Shown piece after piece: positions 1-7,742 of a DNA stretch of 64,000 bases. The DNA is from Lacisediminihabitans profunda. Lineage in GTDB: Bacteria; Actinomycetota; Actinomycetes; Actinomycetales; Microbacteriaceae. Within the stretch, counting starts at the first letter, position 1, and every line of letters starts with the position of its first letter. The DNA is taken from assembly GCF_008040105.1 (NCBI RefSeq), contig NZ_VRMG01000011.1, positions 1 through 64,000 on the forward strand, given 5' to 3'. The notes beneath the pieces were generated by a model. It worked only from the letters and a program-made list of their open reading frames with translations. It was not told where the DNA came from and searched no databases. Position numbers and translations under genes: made by a program.

Positions 1-2
1 CC

Positions 3-239
3 CACCACATCCGCTGGTGGTCCCACCAACCAGAAACGAACCTCGCCAACGGGATCCTGCTCTGCACCGCCCACCACCACACCATCCACCGCAACGGCTG
101 GGGCATCCACGTCACCGACAACATCCCCTGGTTCACCCCACCCGCAACCATCGACCCCCACAGGCGACCACGACGCGGCGGGAAACCACCCCTGCCCACA
201 CTGCCACCGCGACCGGAGGCACGCACCATGCGGCAATGA
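3..239 (+). CDS. HNH endonuclease domain protein, C-terminal end (5' cut by window)
   Basis: The reading frame is open from the window edge and stops at TGA 237-239. It begins inside the HNH core: HHIRWWSHQPETNLANG is followed by LLCTAHHHTIH, the pattern of the HNH nuclease module that ends the large actinobacterial DUF222/13E12-repeat proteins. The remaining tail, about 40 residues, is rich in Pro and Arg. These proteins are usually multicopy and of unknown role; nuclease activity is assumed from the fold. The N-terminal part lies outside the window, so whether the gene is intact cannot be judged. Confidence 0.8.
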   Translation, partial: HHIRWWSHQPETNLANGILLCTAHHHTIHRNGWGIHVTDNIPWFTPPATIDPHRRPRRGGKPPLPTLPPRPEARTMRQ

Positions 240-336
240 AACCCATGCGGCAGTGAAACTCATGCCACTGCCACAGCGAAACGCACTGAGCGCGGCCAGC
301 ACAGCCGAACACGAAGACGCCCCCTCGCGGCCGGAC

Positions 337-1497
337 TCAGGCCGGGTGGGCGAGCGCGAGGGCGAGAGTCGCCGCCACCACCGTGAGCGGCGCGGCGATG
401 AGCCCGAGCAGGCAGTAGCGGGCCCAGGAGAAGTGCACGTCGAGCGCCTTGAGCCTCTCGTGCCAGAGCAGCGTGGCGAGCGAGGCCCACGGCGTGATGA
501 GGGGGCCGACGTTCACCCCGATGAGCAGGGCGACGAGACGAACCGGGTCGCCCGCGACCGGTTCGAGCGCGAGGTACGCCGGGAGGTTGTCGATCGCGTT
601 GGCGCCGAGCGCGCCGGTCGCCGACAGCTGCAGCAGGCTCAGCGGACCGTGTCCGGCTCCGGAGATCGTGGCGAGCAGGGTGCCGAGCCCCAGCGAGTGG
701 GCGGCCTCCACCACGAGGAAGAGCCCGGCCGCGAGCAGCACAAGCTGCCAGGGCAGCAAGCCGAAGCGGATCACGGCGGGCCGACGCACGAGGAAGAACC
801 CACCGAGCACGAGCGCGGCGCCCAGAGCGGGCATCCACACCGGGATCCCGGAAACGAGCAGCGGCATCAACACCGCCACGATCACGCCGCTGGCGATGAG
901 CAGCACGCGGTCGTCCGCCTCCCTGCTCTTCTTCGGCTCGTAGCGCGCGAGAAGGTCCTTTCGATAGACGATGAACAGGATGGCGGCGGGGATCACGATC
1001 GACACCACGGCGGGCGCCGCCATCAGGGCCGCGAACTCGAGCGGGCCGACCCCGGGAAGTTCGTGTTCGGCGAGCAGATTGGTGAGATTGGAGACGGGGA
1101 GCAGCAGCGACGCGACGTTGGCCATCCACACCGTGGTGAGCGCGAACGGCAGAGGCGAAAGACCGACGTGCCGGGCGAGGATCACCACGACCGGGGTGAG
1201 CAGCACGGCGGTCGTGTCGAGGGAGAGGAAGATCGTGCTGAGCACGGCGAGAGAGAGCACAAGCAGCCAGAGCAGCCAGGCCCGACCGGCTCCCCATTTG
1301 GCGGTGCGCTCGGCCACGGCTCGAAAGATGCCCGCCGCGGCCGCGAGCTCCGTGACGACGGTGATCGCGATCACGAAGAGCAGGATCGGCCAGACGCGGT
1401 CGGCAATCGCCAGGGCTTCCGGCACGGGGAGGATTCCCACGGCCAGCGCGACCAGGCCCACCACCACGAGTGCCGCGCCCAGGATGGCTGTTCGCAT
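337..1497 (-). CDS. SLC13/ArsB-type anion permease
   Basis: A 386-residue polytopic membrane protein with about ten or more hydrophobic segments. It carries the family hallmarks LSLDTTAVLLTPV near residue 90 and GANAIDNLPAYLAL near residue 295, typical of ArsB/SLC13 (ion transporter superfamily) permeases that move arsenite, dicarboxylates or other anions. I chose ATG 1497, which begins directly with the first membrane segment (MRTAILGAALVVVG). The same frame has an upstream start at 1536 that would add a charged leader. No ars regulator or arsenate reductase is adjacent, so arsenite export is not supported over other anions. It stands alone and faces the next two genes divergently. Confidence 0.75.
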   Translation of the reverse strand: MRTAILGAALVVVGLVALAVGILPVPEALAIADRVWPILLFVIAITVVTELAAAAGIFRAVAERTAKWGAGRAWLLWLLVLSLAVLSTIFLSLDTTAVLLTPVVVILARHVGLSPLPFALTTVWMANVASLLLPVSNLTNLLAEHELPGVGPLEFAALMAAPAVVSIVIPAAILFIVYRKDLLARYEPKKSREADDRVLLIASGVIVAVLMPLLVSGIPVWMPALGAALVLGGFFLVRRPAVIRFGLLPWQLVLLAAGLFLVVEAAHSLGLGTLLATISGAGHGPLSLLQLSATGALGANAIDNLPAYLALEPVAGDPVRLVALLIGVNVGPLITPWASLATLLWHERLKALDVHFSWARYCLLGLIAAPLTVVAATLALALAHPA

Positions 1498-1604
1498 CGC
1501 GCCCCTTCGACCGGCTCGCCGCTGCTCGGCAGTCAACTCTATGCCGGGTGTGCGCTTTCCCAGTGACGGGGTAGCGTTGTTCCCACCACGGTGGGGAGGC
1601 GGTC

Positions 1605-1796
1605 ATGCGCAAGTTCATTTTCAGCGGAACTCTGATCAGCGCGATTCTCGGAGGCTGGAGCACGCTCCAGACCACGAGACGCGGCCCCCGCGACTGGCGG
1701 CTCGTCCTCATGTGGATCAGCTGGGCGGCGACCGTCGCGATCGCCGTTGGCACAGTAATCGAACAGTCTCGTGATGCTGACGAGCTAGAGGAGTAG
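1605..1796 (+). CDS. Small membrane protein, unknown function
   Basis: A 63-residue protein starting MRKFIFSGTLISAILGG, with one hydrophobic stretch at each end separated by a short basic loop (TTRRGPRDWR), then an acidic tail. GGGGAGG lies at 1593-1599 upstream of the ATG, a good ribosome binding site. Its stop is 2 bases from the next start, so the pair is probably co-transcribed and translationally coupled. No family is recognised. Confidence 0.6.
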   Translation: MRKFIFSGTLISAILGGWSTLQTTRRGPRDWRLVLMWISWAATVAIAVGTVIEQSRDADELEE

Positions 1797-1798
1797 GC

Positions 1799-2431
1799 AT
1801 GTACAACCCCTTAATCCCCAACATCCAGGACATGGGCTTCGGTTTCGCGGGGCTGCTCGGCGTGGCCGTGTGGGCGTTCTTCATGCTGCTCTTCCTCTCC
1901 GTGGCGATCGGGCTGATCTTCCTCCTCGTCCGCTTCCTGCTCGTGGCCACTCGCGCCGCCCAGATCTACGTGGCCCGCCACGAACCGCCGAAGCCAGCGA
2001 AGCCGGCGGCGACCCCTCCGGTCGGTCCGTCAACCGGTCCCAGCCTCGGGCCGTGGGGCGAGACCCCGGCGGCCGGCACCTCCACCACCAAACCGGCGAC
2101 GGTCGCACCCACGCCGGCCACGCCGCAGGCCGAGCCGAAGGCACCGGCCGCGACCGCGCCTGCCGCGGCGACTCCCCCAGCGAGCAGCACGCCCGAGCCG
2201 GCGAAGACGACCGGCCCCGTAACGACCGACACGGCGACCAAGGTCATGCCGGCGGCCTCCGCGACCAGGCCCTCCACGAAGCCGGCCGCGACGGCGCCGG
2301 CGACAACGACACCGACCGCACAGCCGGTCACGTCCGCGAACGACGAGACCGAGGTCCTGCCGTCCGCGAGACCCGCCACCCGGACACCTCGGGTGCCGCG
2401 CCGCGCGAAGACTCCCCCGCCCACGCCGTAG
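1799..2431 (+). CDS. Membrane-anchored protein with long Pro/Ala/Thr-rich tail
   Basis: A 210-residue protein. Residues 15-50 form a strongly hydrophobic region (GLLGVAVWAFFMLLFLSVAI and onward), probably one or two membrane spans. The remaining 150 residues are low-complexity Pro, Ala and Thr with scattered Lys and Glu, ending in a basic PRRAKTPPPTP. GGAG at 1788-1791 is a plausible ribosome binding site, and the gene follows the small membrane protein by 2 bases. The tail may span the wall or be a disordered cytoplasmic region. No enzymatic domain is seen. Its 3' end faces the exporter gene 7 bases away. Confidence 0.6.
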   Translation: MYNPLIPNIQDMGFGFAGLLGVAVWAFFMLLFLSVAIGLIFLLVRFLLVATRAAQIYVARHEPPKPAKPAATPPVGPSTGPSLGPWGETPAAGTSTTKPATVAPTPATPQAEPKAPAATAPAAATPPASSTPEPAKTTGPVTTDTATKVMPAASATRPSTKPAATAPATTTPTAQPVTSANDETEVLPSARPATRTPRVPRRAKTPPPTP

Positions 2432-2438
2432 CCGTCGG

Positions 2439-3047
2439 TCACGGGGTGACCACCAGGCTCACCCCCAGCGTCACCATGAGAACGGCGATGGCTCCGTCGA
2501 GCACCCGCCAGGCCACGGGCCTCGCGAACAACGGAGCGAGAAACCGGGCGCCGAAGCCGAGCGCCGAAAACCAGGTCGCGCTGGCTGCCGCTGCTCCTCC
2601 ACCGAACAGCCAGCGTCCGCCGTCGCCGTGGGTGGCGGCCAGCGAGCCGAGCAACACGACGGTGTCCAGGTACACGTGCGGATTGAGCCAGGTCAACGCG
2701 AGACAGCCGAGCGCCGCGGCCGCCAGCGACATCTCGGGTGCCATGGCCGCCTCCAGCGCACCCGGCCGGAAAGCCCGTCTCGCCGCGATCAGCGCGTAGC
2801 CGATGAGGAAGGCCGCGCCGGCCCACCGAGCGATCTCGAGGGCGACGGGCGCCGCCCGCACGAGGGCGCCGACCCCCGCGACCCCCGCGAAGATGAGCAC
2901 GGCGTCGGAGAGCGCGCAGATCGCCACGACGGGAAGCACGTGCCGCCGGAGCAGACCGATCCGCAGCACGAAGGCGTTTTGCGCGCCGATCACGACGATG
3001 AGGGAGCCGCCGGCGGCAAACCCGGCAAGCACGGGAAGGAAGAGCAT
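2439..3047 (-). CDS. lysE: LysE/ArgO-type basic amino acid exporter
   Basis: A 202-residue membrane protein, the usual length for LysE/ArgO. The N-terminal segment has the signature [20 protein letters not shown], and a conserved [17 protein letters not shown] lies near residue 120. Five to six hydrophobic helices are visible. Family members export lysine and arginine. It is transcribed away from a LysR regulator of the LysG/ArgP type with 71 bases between the chosen starts, the classical lysE-lysG arrangement, so induction by basic amino acids is likely. Confidence 0.88.
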   Translation of the reverse strand: MLFLPVLAGFAAGGSLIVVIGAQNAFVLRIGLLRRHVLPVVAICALSDAVLIFAGVAGVGALVRAAPVALEIARWAGAAFLIGYALIAARRAFRPGALEAAMAPEMSLAAAALGCLALTWLNPHVYLDTVVLLGSLAATHGDGGRWLFGGGAAAASATWFSALGFGARFLAPLFARPVAWRVLDGAIAVLMVTLGVSLVVTP

Positions 3048-3082
3048 CCTCGAACCCTACGAAGACCACCACGGGTAATCCA

Positions 3083-3108
3083 GCTAAACATTCTTATGAT
3101 TCATTAGC
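3083..3108. promoter_or_regulatory. Dyad in lysE-lysG divergent promoter, candidate LysG site
   Basis: Between the two divergent starts lies an AT-rich 26-bp dyad with arms GCTAA (3083-3087) and TTAGC (3104-3108) around an ATTCTTATGAT centre, in otherwise GC-rich DNA. LysR-type regulators bind such dyads between themselves and their target. The dyad ends 10 bases before the lysG ATG, so it may also mediate autoregulation. Binding is inferred from position and symmetry only. Confidence 0.5.
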
Positions 3109-3118
3109 ATTGCTTCAT

Positions 3119-3994
3119 ATGGATCTCCACCTCGACCAGCTCAGGACGCTCAGCGTCGTCATCGACACCGGGAGCTTCGAGTCGGCAGCCCGCGCCCTGC
3201 GCGTGACCCCGTCCGCGGTGAGCCAGCGAATCAAGTCGCTCGAACAGCAGGTGGGTCGGGTGCTGGTGCAGCGGTCGAAACCCGCGAGGCTCACCGACTC
3301 GGGCCTCGTGGTTCTGAAGCTGGCACGGCAGGTGCAGCTGCTGGAGCACGACACGGCCGCGGCCTTGAACCCGGCCGAGACCGCCGTCACGAGCGTTCCC
3401 CTGGCGATCAACGCGGATTCCCTCGCCACCTGGCTGCTCCCCGCCCTCGCGGAGGTGACCGGCATCTCCTTCGACCTCTACCTGGCCGACCAGGACCACT
3501 CCGCCGCGCTGCTGCGCGCAGGGACCGTCATGGCCGCGGTGACCTCCGAGCCGGATCCCGTGCAGGGCTGCACCGTGTCCCGCCTGGGATGGATGCGCTA
3601 CCGCGCGGTGGCGAGTCCCGGATACGCCGCTCGATGGATGCCGCACGGCCCGACCGTCGATGCGCTCGCGGTCGCCCCCATGCTGGTCTTCGATCGCGCG
3701 GACAGCCTGCAGGACCGCTACCTGCTCGCCCGCAGCGGCGACGTCCTCGCCCCGCCCAGGCACTTCATCCCGGCTTCGACCGAATTCGTGACGGCCGCGG
3801 CGCTCGGCCTCGGCTGGGCGATGCTGCCAGACGCCCAGAGCGCCGGGCTTCTGGCGGATGGTCGGCTCCTGCTGCTCGATGCCGACACCCCGATCGACGT
3901 GCCGCTCTACTGGCAGCAGTGGTCGCTCGACTCCCCCGCACTCGAGTCGATCGCCGACGCGGTAGCCCGCGCCGCCGCGGCCCACCTCTTCTAG
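3119..3994 (+). CDS. lysG: LysR-family regulator, ArgP/LysG type
   Basis: A 291-residue LysR-type activator. The N-terminal winged helix is clear (LRTLSVVIDTGSFESAARAL, then TPSAVSQRIKSLEQQVGRVL), followed by an effector domain of the ArgP/LysG subgroup. I chose ATG 3119 (MDLHLDQLRTL) over the in-frame TTG at 3110. No strong Shine-Dalgarno precedes it, so translation may be leaderless. By family knowledge it senses lysine or arginine and switches on the divergent exporter. Its 3' end runs convergently to within 7 bases of the GntR gene. Confidence 0.85.
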   Translation: MDLHLDQLRTLSVVIDTGSFESAARALRVTPSAVSQRIKSLEQQVGRVLVQRSKPARLTDSGLVVLKLARQVQLLEHDTAAALNPAETAVTSVPLAINADSLATWLLPALAEVTGISFDLYLADQDHSAALLRAGTVMAAVTSEPDPVQGCTVSRLGWMRYRAVASPGYAARWMPHGPTVDALAVAPMLVFDRADSLQDRYLLARSGDVLAPPRHFIPASTEFVTAAALGLGWAMLPDAQSAGLLADGRLLLLDADTPIDVPLYWQQWSLDSPALESIADAVARAAAAHLF

Positions 3995-4001
3995 ACGAGT
4001 A

Positions 4002-4772
4002 CTAGACGAGAAAGCCGCGCAGCAGGGCGGCCGATCCCTCGAGGTGCTCCTGCATCGCCGACGCCGCGCGAGCGCCGTCGCCGGTGAGGATCGCGATCAC
4101 GATCGCCTCGTGCTGTTGGTTGGAGTGTTCGATGTTGGGCTGCAGCAGCGGGATGTTCTCGAGCAGTTCGTTCACGCGCATCCGGTTGTCGGCGATGAGC
4201 GGCACGAGCGATGGCGCTCCGGCAAGCTCGCCGATCGTGAGGTGCAGCCGGGAGTCGAGCCGACGATAGTCCGCGATGGACGCCCCCGCCGTCTCGCCGA
4301 GCCGCGTCCAGAGCGCCTCCCGCTCCTCGGCGGAGAGCGAGCGAGCCGCGGCGGCCCGCGCCGCCCCCACCTCGAGGATCTCGCGCAGGCCAAGGATGTC
4401 GTCGATCTGCTCGGCGGTCGGCGGCGCGGTAGGTGCGAGCCCCTCGATCGCAGCACCGGCGCTCCTCGCCGGCAGCTCGTCGACCACGAAGGTGCCGCCG
4501 TACCGGCCGCGGCGGGAGACTAGGTAGCCGGCGTCGGCGAGCGACCGGATCGCGTCGCGCACGGTGTCCCGGCTCACGGAAAACCGCGAGGCGAGCTCTC
4601 GCTCGGCCGGGAGGGCCTCTCCGGGCGCGACGATTCCGAGCCGGATCGTCTGCAGCAGCCGCGACACCGTCTCCTCGAACGCGTTGCCGGCCCTGACCGG
4701 CCGGAACAGGGCATCCCCCGCCACGCTCGAGCGGCCGGTGTCCTCCCCCGGGTCGCTCACGGCGACCGCCAT
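4002..4772 (-). CDS. GntR/FadR-type (FCD) regulator of the amine operon
   Basis: A 256-residue regulator with an N-terminal GntR winged helix (ALPAERELASRFSVSRDTVRD, residues about 52-72) and a C-terminal all-helical FCD ligand-binding domain containing the metal-site pattern DSRLHLTIGELAG and a later HEAIVIAILTGD. The ATG at 4772 overlaps the stop of the SDR gene (ATGA); a GTG one codon upstream is also possible. As last gene of the amine operon it is probably the local repressor, with the amine or a gamma-glutamyl intermediate as effector. That role is inference from position. Confidence 0.82.
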   Translation of the reverse strand: MAVAVSDPGEDTGRSSVAGDALFRPVRAGNAFEETVSRLLQTIRLGIVAPGEALPAERELASRFSVSRDTVRDAIRSLADAGYLVSRRGRYGGTFVVDELPARSAGAAIEGLAPTAPPTAEQIDDILGLREILEVGAARAAAARSLSAEEREALWTRLGETAGASIADYRRLDSRLHLTIGELAGAPSLVPLIADNRMRVNELLENIPLLQPNIEHSNQQHEAIVIAILTGDGARAASAMQEHLEGSAALLRGFLV

Positions 4773-5560
4773 CACAGTGGGGTGACGTAGGCGGCGCTGA
4801 TGCCGCCGTCAACCAGGAAGGTCGAGCCGGTGATGAACGACGAGTCGTCGCTCGCGAGAAAGGCGACGGCCGCGGCGAGCTCCTCCGGCTCGGCGAAGCG
4901 GCCCTTCGGAATGTGCACGAGGCGACGCTGGGCGCGCTCCTCGTCCTTCGCGAAGAGCTCCTGAAGAAGCGGAGTGTTCACCGGACCAGGGCAGAGCGCG
5001 TTCACCCGGATACCCTGCCGCGCGAACTGCACGCCAAGCTCGCGACTCATCGCGAGCACGCCGCCCTTCGAGGCGGTGTAGGAGATCTGGCTCGTCGCCG
5101 AACCGAGCACGGCGACGAACGACGCGGTGTTGATGATGGAGCCCGACTGTTGCGCCACCATGTAGCGCAGCGCCGCCCGGCAGCACAAGTAGACCGACTT
5201 GAGGTTGACGTCCTGCACGCGCTGCCAGGCCGGGAGCTCCGTGGTCTCGATGGAGTCGTCGTCGGGCGGCGAGATGCCGGCGTTGTTGAAGGCGATGTCG
5301 ACCGAGCCGTAGGTCTCGTTGGCGAGGGCGAACAGGCGGTCGACCTGCTGCTCGTCTGTCACATCCACCTGCACGAAGAGGCCATCCACCTCGGCCGCCG
5401 CGGCGGCCCCGGTCTCCGGGTTGAAGTCGCCGATCACGACCGTCGCCCCCTCGGCCGCGAATCGGCGTGCCGTCGCGAGGCCGATGCCACTCGCGCCGCC
5501 CGTGACGACGGCGACCTTGCCCGCGAGCCGCTGCGTGAGGTCGATCTTCGGAACTGCCAT
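4772..5560 (-). CDS. Short-chain dehydrogenase/reductase (SDR)
   Basis: A 262-residue classical SDR. It has the cofactor motif TGGASGIG near residue 21, the NNAG motif, catalytic YTASKGG near residue 160, and the C-terminal GSTFLVDGG typical of 3-oxoacyl-ACP-reductase-like members. AGGAG is well placed before ATG 5560. It lies between the aldehyde dehydrogenase and the GntR gene, overlapping the latter by 3 bases. In comparable actinobacterial clusters an SDR accompanies gamma-glutamyl amine catabolism. It may oxidise a hydroxy intermediate, for instance from ethanolamine or an amino alcohol; the actual substrate is unknown. Confidence 0.8.
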   Translation of the reverse strand: MAVPKIDLTQRLAGKVAVVTGGASGIGLATARRFAAEGATVVIGDFNPETGAAAAAEVDGLFVQVDVTDEQQVDRLFALANETYGSVDIAFNNAGISPPDDDSIETTELPAWQRVQDVNLKSVYLCCRAALRYMVAQQSGSIINTASFVAVLGSATSQISYTASKGGVLAMSRELGVQFARQGIRVNALCPGPVNTPLLQELFAKDEERAQRRLVHIPKGRFAEPEELAAAVAFLASDDSSFITGSTFLVDGGISAAYVTPL

Positions 5561-5571
5561 GGCGATTTCTC

Positions 5572-6933
5572 CTAGTCGGTGCTGATGAAGACGTTCTTGG
5601 TCTCGGTGAAGGCCGCCGCGGCATCCGGCCCGAGCTCGCGCCCGAGACCGCTCTGCTTGAAGCCGCCGAAGGGAGTCGAGTACCGCACCGAGGAGTGCGA
5701 GTTGACCGAGAGGTTGCCGCTCTCGATGCCGCGAGACACGCGGAGGGCGCGGCCCACGTCGCGGGTCCAGATCGAGCCGGAGAGACCGTACTCGCTCGCG
5801 TTCGCCAGGGAGATGGCGTCGGCCTCATCGTCGAAGGGCAGCACGGTCACGACGGGTCCGAAGATCTCCTCTGTCACTGCCCGATCGGTGCGGGATCCCG
5901 GCAGCAGCACCGTGGGCGGAAACCAGAACCCTGCGCCCTCCGGCGCGCTCCCGCGGAAGGCCACGCGGGACTCGTCGGTCACGTACGACCGCACCTTCTC
6001 CCGGTGGGCGGCGGAGACGAGCGGACCCATCTCGGTGGACTCGTCGGTCGGCGAACCGACCCGCACGCCCTTCACCGCGGGCTCGAGCAGTTCGAGGAAG
6101 CGATCGAGAACGCTGCGCTCCACGAGGATGCGGCTGCGGGCGCAGCAGTCCTGCCCGGCGTTCTCGAACACCGCGTATGGCGCGGTCGCCGCCGCCCGCT
6201 CGAGGTCGGAATCCGCGAACACCACGTTCGCCGACTTGCCGCCGAGCTCGAGCGTCACGGCCTTGACCTGGTCGGCACACCCGGCCATCACCCGCTTTCC
6301 GACGGCGGTCGACCCCGTGAACACGACCTTGCGCACGTCCGGGTGGGTGACGAACCGGTCGCCGACCACGTCGCCGCGCCCCGGCAGCACCTGGAATAGC
6401 GCGGGCGGGAGACCGGCCTCGCGGGCGAGTTCGCCGAGCCGGATCGCGGTGAGCGGGGTCCACTCGGCGGGCTTCAGCACAACCGCGTTTCCGGCCGCGA
6501 GCGCGGGGGCGAAGCCCCAACTCGCGATGGTCATGGGAAAGTTCCACGGCACGATGACGCCGACGACGCCGAGCGGTTCGAGGAAGGTCACGTCGATGCC
6601 GCCGGCCACCGGGATGGTCTTGCCGATCATCCGCTCCGGCGCGGCGGCGTAGTAGTCGAGCACGTCGCGCACGTGGCCGGCCTCCCAGCGCGCCTGGGAG
6701 ATCGGATGCCCGGAGTTCGCGACCTCGAGACGGGCGAGAGTCTCGATGTCGTTGCCGACCGCGGCCGCGAAGCGGCGCAGCGCCCCGGCCCGCTCGGCCG
6801 GGGCGAGCGCCGCCCAGAGTCGCTGGGCGGCGACCGCGTCGCCGATCGCCTCGTCGACGCGCTCCACCGTGGAGTGCTCAACGGTCTGCAGCACACGCTC
6901 GTCCGCCGGGTTGATGATCGTGGTGACGGTCAC
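5572..6933 (-). CDS. Aldehyde dehydrogenase of the gamma-glutamyl amine pathway
   Basis: A 453-residue NAD(P)-dependent aldehyde dehydrogenase. Landmarks are PWNFPM (cofactor pocket), FTGSTAVGK, the glutamate motif LELGGKSANVVF near residue 230 and the catalytic cysteine in NAGQDCCARSRI near residue 265. GTG 6933 was chosen because it overlaps the hydrolase stop as GTGA and starts the protein at TVTTIINPADE. In the family pathway it oxidises gamma-glutamyl-aminoaldehyde to the acid (PuuC step). Slightly shorter than the usual 480-500 residues, mainly at the N-terminus, but all motifs are present. Confidence 0.85.
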   Translation of the reverse strand: MTVTTIINPADERVLQTVEHSTVERVDEAIGDAVAAQRLWAALAPAERAGALRRFAAAVGNDIETLARLEVANSGHPISQARWEAGHVRDVLDYYAAAPERMIGKTIPVAGGIDVTFLEPLGVVGVIVPWNFPMTIASWGFAPALAAGNAVVLKPAEWTPLTAIRLGELAREAGLPPALFQVLPGRGDVVGDRFVTHPDVRKVVFTGSTAVGKRVMAGCADQVKAVTLELGGKSANVVFADSDLERAAATAPYAVFENAGQDCCARSRILVERSVLDRFLELLEPAVKGVRVGSPTDESTEMGPLVSAAHREKVRSYVTDESRVAFRGSAPEGAGFWFPPTVLLPGSRTDRAVTEEIFGPVVTVLPFDDEADAISLANASEYGLSGSIWTRDVGRALRVSRGIESGNLSVNSHSSVRYSTPFGGFKQSGLGRELGPDAAAAFTETKNVFISTD

Positions 6934-7742
6934 TTCTTCGCCTCCCGCGCAGCATCCACGAGCCCGGCGAAGAGCCGCAGGTCGTCCTGGTTCTGTTCGG
7001 GATGCCACTGCACGGCCACTCCGAACGGCATCCCGCTCACCTCCACGGCCTGCACGACGCCGTCGTCGCTTCGCGCGGTCACGACCAGTCCGTCGGCCAC
7101 CCGGTCGATCGCCTGGTGGTGGTAGACCTCCACGTGCAGGGGCTCCGCCCCGATGAGGGTCGCCACCGCGCTGCCCGGCTCCGCCTCGATCGGCACCCGG
7201 TTGAAGGTGCCGCCCCCGAGCTGGTACCTCGAACTGCCGATGACCTCGGGCAGGTGCTGGTGCAGGGTTCCGCCGAGCGCCACGTTGAGCATCTGTGCGC
7301 CGCGGCAGATGCCGAGGAAGGGCAGTCCGCGCTCGATTGCCGCGGTGAGCAGCGCATCCTCCCAGGCGTCGCGGTCGATGCGGGGCTCGTCAGTCGCCGC
7401 GTGCCGATCCTGGCCGTAGCGACCGGGGTCGACGTCCTTACCGCCCGTCACGATGAGCCCGTCGATCGAGTCGAGAACCCGGTTGGCGATCTCCTTCGAC
7501 ACCGGCTGGGGCGGCAGGAGCACCGCGATGCCGCCGGCACGAGTGACCGCGTCGAAGTACAGCTGAGGCAGGAAGGCCGCCGGCACGTCCCAGACGCCGG
7601 TCTGCGCCTGCTCGAGGTAGGTGGTGAGGCCGATCACCGGCGCGCTGGAGCTATGGTGATCGCGCCAGCGATCACGCGACGCCAGCGCCGACGGAGCCTG
7701 CGACGTCGGGTTTGTATGGGCCGTGTTCTCAGAACCGCTCAA
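6930..7742 (-). CDS. Gamma-glutamyl-GABA hydrolase-like class I amidotransferase (PuuD-like)
   Basis: A glutamine-amidotransferase-fold hydrolase, 270 residues from the TTG at 7742. The nucleophile elbow FLGICRGAQMLNVALGG carries the catalytic Cys, and VQWHPEQNQ near the C-terminus supplies His and Glu. This set is typical of peptidase C26/PuuD, which cleaves gamma-glutamyl-GABA or related amides to release glutamate. The start is uncertain. TTG 7742 overlaps the ligase stop and fits the operon style but adds about 35 unconserved residues; GTG 7637 begins right at the conserved VIGLTTYL. The stop overlaps the aldehyde dehydrogenase GTG. Confidence 0.85.
   Translation of the reverse strand: MSGSENTAHTNPTSQAPSALASRDRWRDHHSSSAPVIGLTTYLEQAQTGVWDVPAAFLPQLYFDAVTRAGGIAVLLPPQPVSKEIANRVLDSIDGLIVTGGKDVDPGRYGQDRHAATDEPRIDRDAWEDALLTAAIERGLPFLGICRGAQMLNVALGGTLHQHLPEVIGSSRYQLGGGTFNRVPIEAEPGSAVATLIGAEPLHVEVYHHQAIDRVADGLVVTARSDDGVVQAVEVSGMPFGVAVQWHPEQNQDDLRLFAGLVDAAREAKK

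Noticed and set aside
253-1566. A 437-codon plus-strand frame opposite the permease at 337-1497
   Set aside because: Its composition is a Glu/Arg/His-rich antisense shadow. The minus-strand frame shows real membrane segments and family motifs.
3104-3985. A 293-codon minus-strand frame opposite the LysR regulator
   Set aside because: The plus strand encodes a textbook LysR protein; the opposite frame is a GC-skew shadow.
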